NCBI RefSeq assembly: GCF_028737265.1
Contig: NZ_JAQZAK010000011.1
Location: forward strand, 62,001 to 126,000
Origin: Actinomycetospora callitridis
GTDB taxonomy: Bacteria > Actinomycetota > Actinomycetes > Mycobacteriales > Pseudonocardiaceae
Reading direction: 5' to 3'
Length of the DNA: 64,000 nt
The first letter of the stretch is position 1; each line of letters starts with the position of its first letter. The notes beneath the pieces were generated by a model. It was not told the origin of the DNA and searched no databases. It worked only from the letters and a program-made list of their open reading frames with translations. The position numbers were made by a program, and so were the translations under genes. Below, one piece after another: positions 24,117-32,099 of this stretch.

Positions 24117-24770
24117 TCACTCGGGCGCCGAGGACGGCCCGACGAGGACCACGTCGAGGCGGCGGGGCCCGTGGACGCCCTCGACGCGGTCGAGCTCGAT
24201 GTCGCTGGTGGCCGAGGGCCCGGAGACGAACGTCAGCGGGTGGGTGGGGTCGAGGCGCGCGACGCCCTCGGGCACGGAGGACACGACGTCGGCGGCCCGG
24301 ACGACGCACACGTGGTGGTCGGGGACGAGCGAGATCGCCCGCCGCCCCTGGTCCGGCGCGAGCGCGTCGAGGACGAACGTCCCGGTGTCGGCGATCGCGA
24401 CCGCGGCCCCGGTGACCACGGCGTCGACCGCGTCGAGCTTCGCCACCGACAGTGGCGGCTCGTCGGGCCGCACGCGGGCGGTGACCTCGCCGAGCCAGCG
24501 CGCCGGCAGGCCGGGTGGCGCGACGAACGTCGTGACGCCGGCGCTCTCCAGGATGTCCGCGATCGTCGCCGAGACGTCGTCCTCGTCGGCGACGCGGTGC
24601 ACGGTGGCCTTGTAGTCGGTGAGGGTCTCGGTCAGCCGGTCGACGACCTCGGGCGATCCGGGCGGCGCGGTCCCCGTCCGCCGGTACTCCCGCGGCACCT
24701 CCGGGGCGGTGGCGCCGCCGGCGTCCCGGGCCGCCCGCAGCCGCGCGAGCACCTCGTCGCGCGAGCTCAC
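24117..24770 (-). CDS. lutC: Lactate utilization protein C
   Basis: 217-residue LUD-domain protein, subunit of the LutABC L-lactate oxidase complex that feeds electrons from lactate to the respiratory chain. VTARVRPDEPPLSVAKLDAVDAVVTGAAVAIADTGTFVL is the LUD core (ADTGT), followed by LVPDHHVCVVRAADVV and HPLTFVSGPSATSDIELDRVEGVHGPRRLDVVLVG, the typical end. GTG 24770 overlaps the lutB stop. Last gene of lutABC. Confidence 0.94.
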   Translation of the reverse strand: MSSRDEVLARLRAARDAGGATAPEVPREYRRTGTAPPGSPEVVDRLTETLTDYKATVHRVADEDDVSATIADILESAGVTTFVAPPGLPARWLGEVTARVRPDEPPLSVAKLDAVDAVVTGAAVAIADTGTFVLDALAPDQGRRAISLVPDHHVCVVRAADVVSSVPEGVARLDPTHPLTFVSGPSATSDIELDRVEGVHGPRRLDVVLVGPSSAPE

Positions 24771-26242
24771 GACGACGGCCCGCGGGTGCGCGCCCACCAC
24801 TGCCGGAACGTCTCGGCAGGCGGCGTCGGCATGTCCCGGGCGCCGAACCACGCCGCCGCGCCCGGCCCGGGCACCGAGCGGATGCGGCCCGAGCGCCCGA
24901 TCAGCCGCCCCAGCTTCAGGGCGCGCTCGACGAGCGAGAACCGCCCGGGCGAGGACATCGCGGCGGCCGCGGCGCGCATCGCGACGTCCTGCGTCGTCGG
25001 GCGGGTGTGCGCGTCGACCGCGGCGGCGCGCTGCTGCACGAGCAGGTGCGGGATGTCGATGCGCACCGGGCACGCGTCGAAGCACGCCCCGCACAGCGTC
25101 GAGGCGTAGGGCAGCGAGGCGCTCACGTCGTCGGTGCCCCGGATCCCGGTGAGCTGCGGGGTGAGCACGGCGCCGATCGGCCCCGGGTAGACCGAGCCGT
25201 AGGCGTGCCCGCCCGCGCGCTCGTAGACCGGGCAGACGTTGAGGCACGCGGAGCAGCGGATGCAGTGCAGCGCCTGGCGGCCGTCCGGCGAGGCCAGGAC
25301 GTTCGAGCGGCCGTTGTCGAGCAGCACGACGTGGAAGGTCTGCGGCCCGTCGCCGGGCGTCACCCCGCTCCACGTCGACGTGTACGGGTTCATCCGCTCC
25401 CCGGTCGACGACCGCGGCAGCAGCTGCAGGAACACCTCGAGGTCCGACCACGTCGGGACGATCTTCTCGACGCCCATCACCGTGATCAGCGTGTCCGGCA
25501 GCGTCAGGCACATCCGCCCGTTGCCCTCGGACTCGACCACCGAGATCGTTCCGGTGTCGGCGACCGCGAAGTTGGCCCCGGAGATGCCGACCCGTGCGGA
25601 GAGGAACTTCCGGCGCAGGTGCGCACGGGCCGCCATGGCCAGCAGCCGCGGCTCGTCGGTGAGCTCCGGGTCCACGTCGGGCATCTCGCGCAGGAAGATG
25701 TCGCGGATCTCCGAGCGGTTGCGGTGGATGGCCGGGACGAGGAAGTGCGACGGCCGGTCGTCGGAGAGCTGGACGATGAGCTCGGCCAGGTCGGTCTCGA
25801 GCGCCGCGATCCCCGCCTCGCCGAGGGCCTCGTTGAGCCCCGTCTCCTGCGTGGCCATCGACTTGACCTTGACCACCTCCTCGACGCCCGTCCCCCGCAC
25901 CAGGTCCACGACGATCCGGTTGGCCTCCACGGCGTCGCGCGCCCAGTGCACGACACCGCCCCGGGCGGTCACCGCCTCCTCGAACTGCACGAGCAGCTCC
26001 GGCAGGCGCGCCATGACGTCGGCCTTGACGCCCTCGCCGGCCCGGCGCAGCTCCTCCCAGTCGTCGACCTCCGCGACGACCCCGGCGCGCTTGGCGCGGA
26101 TCGTGCGGGTGGCGTGGCCGAGGTTCTGGCGCAGCTGGGTGTCGGCGAGGGACCGGCGCGCCGCGACGGGGAACGACTCGCTGCCGCGCAGGTGGCCGTA
26201 CGGGTCCGACGCGACGGTCGGCATGCCGAGGTCGGTGGTCAT
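24767..26242 (-). CDS. lutB: Lactate utilization iron-sulfur protein B
   Basis: 491 residues, full family length. N-terminal LUD domain (VKVKSMATQETGLNEAL, GANFAVADTGTISVVESEGNGRMC) and C-terminal ferredoxin-like part with CIRCSACLNVCPVY and CGACFDACPVRIDIPHLL, giving two 4Fe-4S sites. The end FRQWWARTRG fits LutB. ATG 26242 overlaps the lutA stop (ATGA); the lutC start overlaps its own stop. It is the electron-carrying subunit of the lactate oxidase complex. Confidence 0.95.
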   Translation of the reverse strand: MTTDLGMPTVASDPYGHLRGSESFPVAARRSLADTQLRQNLGHATRTIRAKRAGVVAEVDDWEELRRAGEGVKADVMARLPELLVQFEEAVTARGGVVHWARDAVEANRIVVDLVRGTGVEEVVKVKSMATQETGLNEALGEAGIAALETDLAELIVQLSDDRPSHFLVPAIHRNRSEIRDIFLREMPDVDPELTDEPRLLAMAARAHLRRKFLSARVGISGANFAVADTGTISVVESEGNGRMCLTLPDTLITVMGVEKIVPTWSDLEVFLQLLPRSSTGERMNPYTSTWSGVTPGDGPQTFHVVLLDNGRSNVLASPDGRQALHCIRCSACLNVCPVYERAGGHAYGSVYPGPIGAVLTPQLTGIRGTDDVSASLPYASTLCGACFDACPVRIDIPHLLVQQRAAAVDAHTRPTTQDVAMRAAAAAMSSPGRFSLVERALKLGRLIGRSGRIRSVPGPGAAAWFGARDMPTPPAETFRQWWARTRGPSS

Positions 26243-26988
26243 GCGGGGACCTCCTGATCGGCGGTGGACGCCAGGATCTCGGCCAGGTGCACGGTGCGCA
26301 CGCCCGAGCGCAGCCGCGAGAGCCCGCCGCCGATGTGCATGAGGCACGAGGTGTCGCCCGCGGTGCACACCTCGGAGTGGGTGGAGAGGACGTTCGCCAT
26401 CTTGTCGGCGAGCATCGCCGTCGAGGTCTCGGCGTTCTTCACCGCGAACGTCCCGCCGAACCCGCAGCAGACCTCGGCGTCGGGCAGCTCGGTCAGCGTC
26501 AGCCCGCGGACCTCGCGGAGCAGGCGCAGCGGCTTGTCGCCGACGCGCAGCATGCGCAGCGAGTGGCACGTCGGGTGGTACGTCACGCGGTGCGGGTAGT
26601 AGGCGCCGACGTCGGTGACCCCGAGGACGTCGACGAGCAGCTCGGAGAGCTCGTAGGTCCGGTGGGCGAGATCCTCGGCCGCCTGGGCCAGCTCCTCGTC
26701 GCCCCCGCGGCGGGCGACCATCGCGTGCTGGTGACGGACGCACCCCACGCACGACCCGGACGGGGCGACGGCGACGTCCGCGGCGCCCGAGAACACCTCG
26801 ACGTGGTGGCGCACCAGCGGCAGCGCGAGGTCGAGGTAGCCGGTGTTGACGTGCATCTGCCCGCAGCAGGTCTGGTCGGCGGGGAAGACGACCTCGTGCC
26901 CCAGGCGCTCGAGCAGCTCGACCGTGGCCCGCGGCGCCCGGGGGAACAAGGCGTCCCCGAGGCAGGTCGCGACGAGGGCGATCTTCAA
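26239..26988 (-). CDS. lutA: Lactate utilization protein A
   Basis: 249 residues with two CCG (cysteine-rich) domains: TCCGQMHVNTGY and CCGFGGTFAVK, plus PTCHSLR, as in LutA and glycolate oxidase subunit GlcF. The first gene of the operon. The start is TTG at 26988, supported by GAGGAGG about 8 nt upstream and by the standard first residues (M)KIALVATCLGDALFP. The operon is divergent from the large LuxR-type regulator. Confidence 0.94.
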   Translation of the reverse strand: MKIALVATCLGDALFPRAPRATVELLERLGHEVVFPADQTCCGQMHVNTGYLDLALPLVRHHVEVFSGAADVAVAPSGSCVGCVRHQHAMVARRGGDEELAQAAEDLAHRTYELSELLVDVLGVTDVGAYYPHRVTYHPTCHSLRMLRVGDKPLRLLREVRGLTLTELPDAEVCCGFGGTFAVKNAETSTAMLADKMANVLSTHSEVCTAGDTSCLMHIGGGLSRLRSGVRTVHLAEILASTADQEVPA

Positions 26989-27057
26989 CGGCGGGTCCTC
27001 CTCGCCAGTGGTGGTGGCCGGACCAGTGTCCCCCTCCGATCGCGGCCCCGCAGGAAG

Positions 27058-27079
27058 GTTACGTGTTACCCGCGGTTAC
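27058..27079. promoter_or_regulatory. Triple GTTAC repeats in the lutA/regulator gap
   Basis: GTTAC occurs at 27058, 27065 and 27075, the last two flanking a CCGCGG. The 195-bp gap holds both promoters. The repeats may be a binding site for the divergent regulator or for a GntR-type LutR encoded elsewhere. Confidence 0.4.
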
Positions 27080-27183
27080 CTTCATCGCGTCAGCAGTACT
27101 ACGTAAGAGTGTCGTGATCCCTTCCGCCCTCACGTCGCCTTCGCGACACTCCCGGTACCTGCGGCCCGGAGGGAGGCGCGAGC

Positions 27184-29832
27184 ATGCCCGAGAGCCGACC
27201 ACTGGTCGGGCGATCGGAGGCGATCGCGGCTGCCGTCGCCGCCACCCAGGACGACCGGCTCGCGGCCGTCGTCATCGGCGGCCCTCGCGGGGTGGGCCGC
27301 ACCCGGCTGGCGCGCACCGCCCTGGCCGGGATGACCCACGGCGCGGGCGCGGGCCGCTGGCGCCCGTCGAGCGCGATGACCGGGCGGGCCACCCGGGACA
27401 TCCCGCTCGGTGCGCTCGGCCACCTGCTGCCGAATCTCGACCCGGCGCTCACCGACACCGCGTCCCTGCTCCGCGAGGCCCGCCGTCTGCTCGTCGGCGC
27501 CGGGCCGAAGCACCTCGTCGTCGTCGACGACGCCCACCTCCTGGACACGACCTCCGCGGTCCTGCTCGCCCAGCTCGCGCGCGCCGGGGAGATGTTCCTG
27601 CTGCTCACGGTGCCCACCGGCGCGGTGTCCCCGGAGCCGCTGCACGCGCTCTACCGCGACGGGCTCGCCACCCGGCTCGAGATCACCGAGCTCGACCGCG
27701 CCCAGTCGGACCACCTCGTGAGCAGCACGCTCGGCGGCCACGTCGACGGCGTGACGCTCGACCGCTTCTGGGAGCTGTCGCTGGGCAATCCCCGGTTCCT
27801 CTGCGAGCTGGTCGACGGCGCCCGCGACGAGGGGGCGCTGCGGCGCGCAGGCTCGGTGTGGCGCTGGGACCCGCCGCGCCACCCGCCGCGGCGCCTGATC
27901 GAGCTGCTCACCGACCGCCTGGGCGGTCTCGCGCCGGCCGAGCAGGACCTCATGCGCACGCTGGCGTTCGGCCAGCCCCTCGGGTGCGAGGTCGTCAACC
28001 AGATCTTCCCGGACGACACGCTCGCGCGGCTCGAGGCCGAGGGGCTGATCACGTCGACGCGCGACGGCCGCCGCCTGGACGTGGCGCTGACCCACCCGCT
28101 CTACACCGAGCTCCTGCGCAGCCGGGCCACGCCGCTGCAGGAGCGCGAGGCCTACCGGCGGCTGCGGACCGCGCTCGAGGCGTCCGGGTCCCGGCGCGCG
28201 GGCGACCGGTACCGGATGCTGGCCTGGCGCGCCGCCGAGGGCCTGTCCATCGACCCGGCCGAACTGCTCGCGGCCGCCGACGGCGTCTCCGACCACGAGC
28301 CACGCACCGCCGAGCGCCTGCTGCGCGCCGCCGCCGACCAGGGCGCGGGCGCCGAGGTGCTGTGGCGCCTCGGACGCCTCCGGGTCGCGCTCGGGCGGTT
28401 CGACGAGGCCGAGACCGCGTTCGCCACCGCCGCGAAGCTCGCCGAGGCCGGGCCCGACACCACCGGCGAGCCCCTCCCGGACCCGGTCCTCGTGGCCACC
28501 GCCCGCGCCCGGAACCTCTACTGGGGCCTGCGCGACGAGCCCGGCGCGCGCGCCGCCGTGACGGCCGCGCTCGCCGCGGCCGAGGGCACCGCGACCGACA
28601 CCGGCGCCGGGGAGTCCCCGCTCGCGGTCGCCCTGCGCGGCTTCCTCGCCCTGCTCTCGCACCGGCCCGCCGACGCCCTCGCCGAGGTCACCCCGGTGCT
28701 CGACGGCCCGGACGGCGACCCGGGGACGACCGCCGCCCTCGCCGTCGCCGCCATCGCCCAGGTGCAGCTCGGGCGCACCGAGGACGCGGTGCCGCCGGCC
28801 GTCCGGGGTCTCGCGGCCGGCCCCGACCCGACCGGCGGCTGGCTGACCGTCGAGCTGCGCTCGGCGCAGTGGGGCGCGCTCCTCGCCACCGGCCGCCTCG
28901 ACGACGCCGAGGAGCTCGCCCGGGCGTGCCACGCCGAGGCGGCGCCGGGCGGGATCGGTGAGCACGTCGCGCTGTACGTCACCTGGCTGGGCATCGTCGC
29001 GTCGCGGCGCGGGCGCCTGCAGACCGCGGTGCGCCTCCTGCACGAGGCCGCGTCCGGGGTGTCGTCGCGCCGCTTCCCGTACACGGTGCCGCTGGTCGGC
29101 GAGCTCGCCGTCGCCCTCGCCGGCCTCGGGCGCACGACGGAGGGCCAGGACGTGCTCGCCGAGGCGCACGGGGTGCCGGGCGGGCCGCTCACGGGGTGGC
29201 TCTGGGCCGCGCAGGTGTGGATCGCGGGGGTCGAGGGCCGGGTCACGCGCGCCACGGAGCTGGCCGGCGAGGAACGCCCGGCGGCGTCACCGTCGGACCA
29301 CCTGCGCGCCCTGCACACCGCGGTCCGCCTCGGCGTCGGACGGCCGGTGCTCGAGGCGATCGAGCGGGTGGCCGCGACCATCCAGGGCCCGCTCGCCGTC
29401 GCGTGCGTCGCGCACGCGCGGGCGCTGGCGGCCGGTGACGGCGCGGGTCTCGACGAGGCCGCCGGGCGCTTCGCCGAGCTGGACCATCTCCTGCTCTCCG
29501 CCGAGGCCTACGCCCAGGCGTGCGCGGCGCACCGCGCGGCCGGGCACACCGGCGCGGCGGGCTGGTCGGCGTCGCGCAGCCGGGTGGCGGCGTCGTCGTG
29601 CGAGGGGGCCGAGACGCCCGCCTCGGGCCTGCTCGAACGCAGCGGCGAGCTCACGCCGCGGGAGTCCGAGATCGCGGCGCTGGCCGCGGGCGGTCTCACG
29701 AGCAAGGCGATCGCCGACCAGCTGGTGATCTCGGTGCGCACCGTGAACAACGTGCTGCACGCGGTGTACGCCAAGCTCGGGATCGCGCGTCGCGGCGACC
29801 TACCCGAGGCGCTGGGTCTCCGCCCCAGCTGA
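27184..29832 (+). CDS. Large LuxR-family ATPase regulator (LAL type)
   Basis: 882 residues: an N-terminal AAA-like ATPase, a TPR-like helical middle and a C-terminal LuxR HTH. Walker A is degenerate: GPRGVGRT at residues 33-40 has Arg39 where Lys is expected. Walker B is HLVVVDDAHLLDT. The HTH is LTPRESEIAALAAGGLTSKAIADQLVISVRTVNNVLHAVYAKLGIARRGDL. ATG 27184 begins MPESRPLVGRSEAI. Being divergent from lutABC it may control lactate use, but LAL proteins respond to many signals. The Arg in place of Lys suggests weak or absent ATP hydrolysis. Confidence 0.9.
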   Translation: MPESRPLVGRSEAIAAAVAATQDDRLAAVVIGGPRGVGRTRLARTALAGMTHGAGAGRWRPSSAMTGRATRDIPLGALGHLLPNLDPALTDTASLLREARRLLVGAGPKHLVVVDDAHLLDTTSAVLLAQLARAGEMFLLLTVPTGAVSPEPLHALYRDGLATRLEITELDRAQSDHLVSSTLGGHVDGVTLDRFWELSLGNPRFLCELVDGARDEGALRRAGSVWRWDPPRHPPRRLIELLTDRLGGLAPAEQDLMRTLAFGQPLGCEVVNQIFPDDTLARLEAEGLITSTRDGRRLDVALTHPLYTELLRSRATPLQEREAYRRLRTALEASGSRRAGDRYRMLAWRAAEGLSIDPAELLAAADGVSDHEPRTAERLLRAAADQGAGAEVLWRLGRLRVALGRFDEAETAFATAAKLAEAGPDTTGEPLPDPVLVATARARNLYWGLRDEPGARAAVTAALAAAEGTATDTGAGESPLAVALRGFLALLSHRPADALAEVTPVLDGPDGDPGTTAALAVAAIAQVQLGRTEDAVPPAVRGLAAGPDPTGGWLTVELRSAQWGALLATGRLDDAEELARACHAEAAPGGIGEHVALYVTWLGIVASRRGRLQTAVRLLHEAASGVSSRRFPYTVPLVGELAVALAGLGRTTEGQDVLAEAHGVPGGPLTGWLWAAQVWIAGVEGRVTRATELAGEERPAASPSDHLRALHTAVRLGVGRPVLEAIERVAATIQGPLAVACVAHARALAAGDGAGLDEAAGRFAELDHLLLSAEAYAQACAAHRAAGHTGAAGWSASRSRVAASSCEGAETPASGLLERSGELTPRESEIAALAAGGLTSKAIADQLVISVRTVNNVLHAVYAKLGIARRGDLPEALGLRPS

Positions 29833-29845
29833 CCTGCCCCCTGTC

Positions 29846-31972
29846 CTACCCGCCGGCGCCGGGGGCGGGTTCCGGCGTCGGGTCGCAGCAGGTGGTGCCG
29901 CCGTCGGTGGTGCCGCCGTCGGTGGTGCCGCCGTCGGTGGTGCCGCCGGTGCTGTGTCCCGGCTCGGGCGGGCGCCAGGTGCCGCCGTTGTTGTTCGACC
30001 CTCCCGAGCCGCCGCGGCCGGAGCCACCGGTACCACTGGAGCCCCCGGCCGACCCCGAGCCGCCGGCCGACCCCGACCCGCCGGACCCGCTCGACCCGCC
30101 GGTCGCGGGCTCCTCCACCGGCTCCGGCGGCGCGGACGTCGGCAGCGGGGTCGGCGCCACGACCACCGACGGGGTCGGTGCGGGCGGGAGGGGGGCCTCC
30201 GCCGACAGCGAGCGGTAGGCGAAGGTGCCGCCGCCCGCGAGGGCGGCCACGAGCACCACCGCGCCGACGATCAGGGGGATCCGGCGGCGCGACCCGCCGG
30301 ACGACGGCTCGTCGTCGCCGGGCCGGCCGCCCAGCGACGGCGGCGGCGCCCCGCGTCCGCCGGTCCCGCCCTGGCCGCCCTGGCCACCCTGCCCGCCCTG
30401 GGTCGGGGGGCCCTGGCTGTGGACGGCGGCGGTCGCCCCGGTCGGGGCCGGGCCCGGACGGGCCGGCACGGTGCGCGTCGGCCCGGTGTAGGTGGGGCGC
30501 AGGGCGGTCGGGCCGGTGTACGTGCCGCCGGTGCGCGTGGCGGCGGTGGGCGCGGACCCGGTCCCGGCGTTCATCGCCCCGGTGCCCGCGCCCGCGGCGC
30601 GGAACGCCCCGGTGCCCGGCCGTCCACCGGGCGCCCGGCCGTGCGTCCCCGTGGGCGACACCGTGGAGAAGCCACCGGTCGAGGAGGGTCGGGGGCCCGC
30701 GACGATCGGGATCATCCCGGAGTTCGTACTCGATCCCCCGCCGTGGGCGGCCGCGGCCGGCGTCGAGGCCGGGCGCCCACTGCCGCCGACGGGGATGCCG
30801 CCGGGCGGCGTGCGCGGACCGACGCGGGGCACCGGCGTCCGGAAGGGCGCCCCGGACGTCGGGAACACCGACGTGTGCGCCGGTCCCGGCGCGCCCGGGC
30901 CGGCCGCGCGGGCCGGCGGCTCGGCCAGGGAGGCCGCGCCGAGGACGATGGCGTGCTTGGGGTGCGCGTCGACCGACGTGGGACGCCCGAGCTCGCCGGA
31001 GACCATCTGGGAGACCAGCGGGATGCGCGACGACCCACCGACGAGCAGCACCGTGTCCACCTGCTCGGCGGAGATGTCGGCCGACTCCAGGGCGCGCTGC
31101 AGCGAGGCGATCGTCGACGCCACCGAGGGGCGGATCATCGTCTCGAACTCGCCGCGGGTCAGGCGGACCTCGGTCTGCAGCGACGGCAGGAGCACGGGGA
31201 TCGTCGCCTCGGTGTCCGAGGAGAGCGCCTCCTTGGCCAGCACGCAGTCCTGGCGCAGGCGCACGATCGCGCTGGTGGCGGCCGGGTCCGAGAGATCGAG
31301 CGCAGAGACCGCCCCGTCGAGGGAGCGGTCGACGTGGCCGAACACGGCCTCGTCGAAGTCGACACCGCCGAGCCCCTCGACGCCCTCGGGCGCCCCGAGG
31401 ATCTCGAAGCCGCCGCCGGTGGTGCGCAGGACGGTGGCGTCGAAGGTGCCGCCGCCGAGGTCGTAGACGGCGACGGTGGTGCCGTCGGCGATCCGCTCGT
31501 TCGCCGCGTAGTGCGCGGCGGCGGCCTCCGGCTCGGTGATCATCGTGACGTCGGACAGCCCGGCCGTGCGCGGGACCTGCTCGAACAGCTCGCGCTTGTA
31601 GGGGCCCCAGTTCGCCGGATGGGTCAGCCGCACCGCGACCGGCGGCCCGCCCTCCCGCTCGGAGATCTGGGCGACCACCTCGCGGAGCTGGGCGGCCATG
31701 AGGTCGCCCGCGGAGTACGGCGTCCCGCCCAGCAGGACGGGCATCGGGTCGCCGAGGCGGCGCTTGACCTCGCGCGCGACGCGGTCCGGTTCCGTGGCCG
31801 CGCGGCGGTTGGCCGCGTCGCCGGTGAGGACGCCGCCCTCGGCGCGCATGAGGATGACGGAGGGCATCGCGGTCGACCGGTCGCCCAGCGGGGCCATCTC
31901 GACGTGCCCCTCACGGACGACCGCAGCCGCCGTGTAGGTCGTGCCGAGATCGACCCCCAGCCCGTACGCCAC
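29846..31972 (-). CDS. Hsp70-like ATPase with membrane anchor and Gly/Ser tail
   Basis: 708 residues. The N-terminal 380 form an actin-like Hsp70 nucleotide-binding domain: YGLGVDLGTTYTAAAV, VAVYDLGGGTFDATVL and VDTVLLVGGSSRIPLV. There is no DnaK substrate-binding domain. Instead a Pro/Thr/Gly-rich linker (with GGQGGQGGQGG) leads to one membrane helix, RRRIPLIVGAVVLVAALAGGGTFAYRSL, then an external tail of Pro, Gly/Ser and TDGGT repeats ending CCDPTPEPAPGAGG. GTG 31972 is chosen because GGGGAGG lies 5 nt upstream; GTG 31996 is the alternative. It lies 127 bp after the IniC-like gene on the same strand, with its own conserved promoter block. Such proteins accompany dynamin-like IniA/IniC in several actinobacteria. 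Likely senses or chaperones at the membrane. Confidence 0.88.
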   Translation of the reverse strand: MAYGLGVDLGTTYTAAAVVREGHVEMAPLGDRSTAMPSVILMRAEGGVLTGDAANRRAATEPDRVAREVKRRLGDPMPVLLGGTPYSAGDLMAAQLREVVAQISEREGGPPVAVRLTHPANWGPYKRELFEQVPRTAGLSDVTMITEPEAAAAHYAANERIADGTTVAVYDLGGGTFDATVLRTTGGGFEILGAPEGVEGLGGVDFDEAVFGHVDRSLDGAVSALDLSDPAATSAIVRLRQDCVLAKEALSSDTEATIPVLLPSLQTEVRLTRGEFETMIRPSVASTIASLQRALESADISAEQVDTVLLVGGSSRIPLVSQMVSGELGRPTSVDAHPKHAIVLGAASLAEPPARAAGPGAPGPAHTSVFPTSGAPFRTPVPRVGPRTPPGGIPVGGSGRPASTPAAAAHGGGSSTNSGMIPIVAGPRPSSTGGFSTVSPTGTHGRAPGGRPGTGAFRAAGAGTGAMNAGTGSAPTAATRTGGTYTGPTALRPTYTGPTRTVPARPGPAPTGATAAVHSQGPPTQGGQGGQGGQGGTGGRGAPPPSLGGRPGDDEPSSGGSRRRIPLIVGAVVLVAALAGGGTFAYRSLSAEAPLPPAPTPSVVVAPTPLPTSAPPEPVEEPATGGSSGSGGSGSAGGSGSAGGSSGTGGSGRGGSGGSNNNGGTWRPPEPGHSTGGTTDGGTTDGGTTDGGTTCCDPTPEPAPGAGG

Positions 31973-32035
31973 CGGAACCTCCCCAACGACCGCCACCTGA
32001 CGTCGCGGTCCACCGTCGCCCCTGACGGTCCTCCC

Positions 32036-32088
32036 GTCATGAGCAGCTGACTACTCCCTATCGCCGACGACCCGTCGGGCGTTGCTCA
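32036..32088 (-). promoter_or_regulatory. Regulatory module upstream of the hsp70-like gene
   Basis: Three blocks (written on the + strand): GTCATGAGCA (32036-32045) followed after 6 nt by TACTC (32052-32056); CCCGTCGGG (32071-32079); and GGCGTTGCTCA (32078-32088). All three recur in the same order upstream of the repeat-protein gene at 37925-38078. They lie 64-116 bp before the hsp70-like start. Probable shared promoter/operator. Confidence 0.6.
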
Positions 32089-32099
32089 TCTCCCCCGGC

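Noticed and set aside
29890..29945. Non-coding minisatellite (GGTGGTGCCGCCGTC copies)
   Set aside because: It codes in frame for TDGGT repeats at the tail of the Hsp70-like protein.
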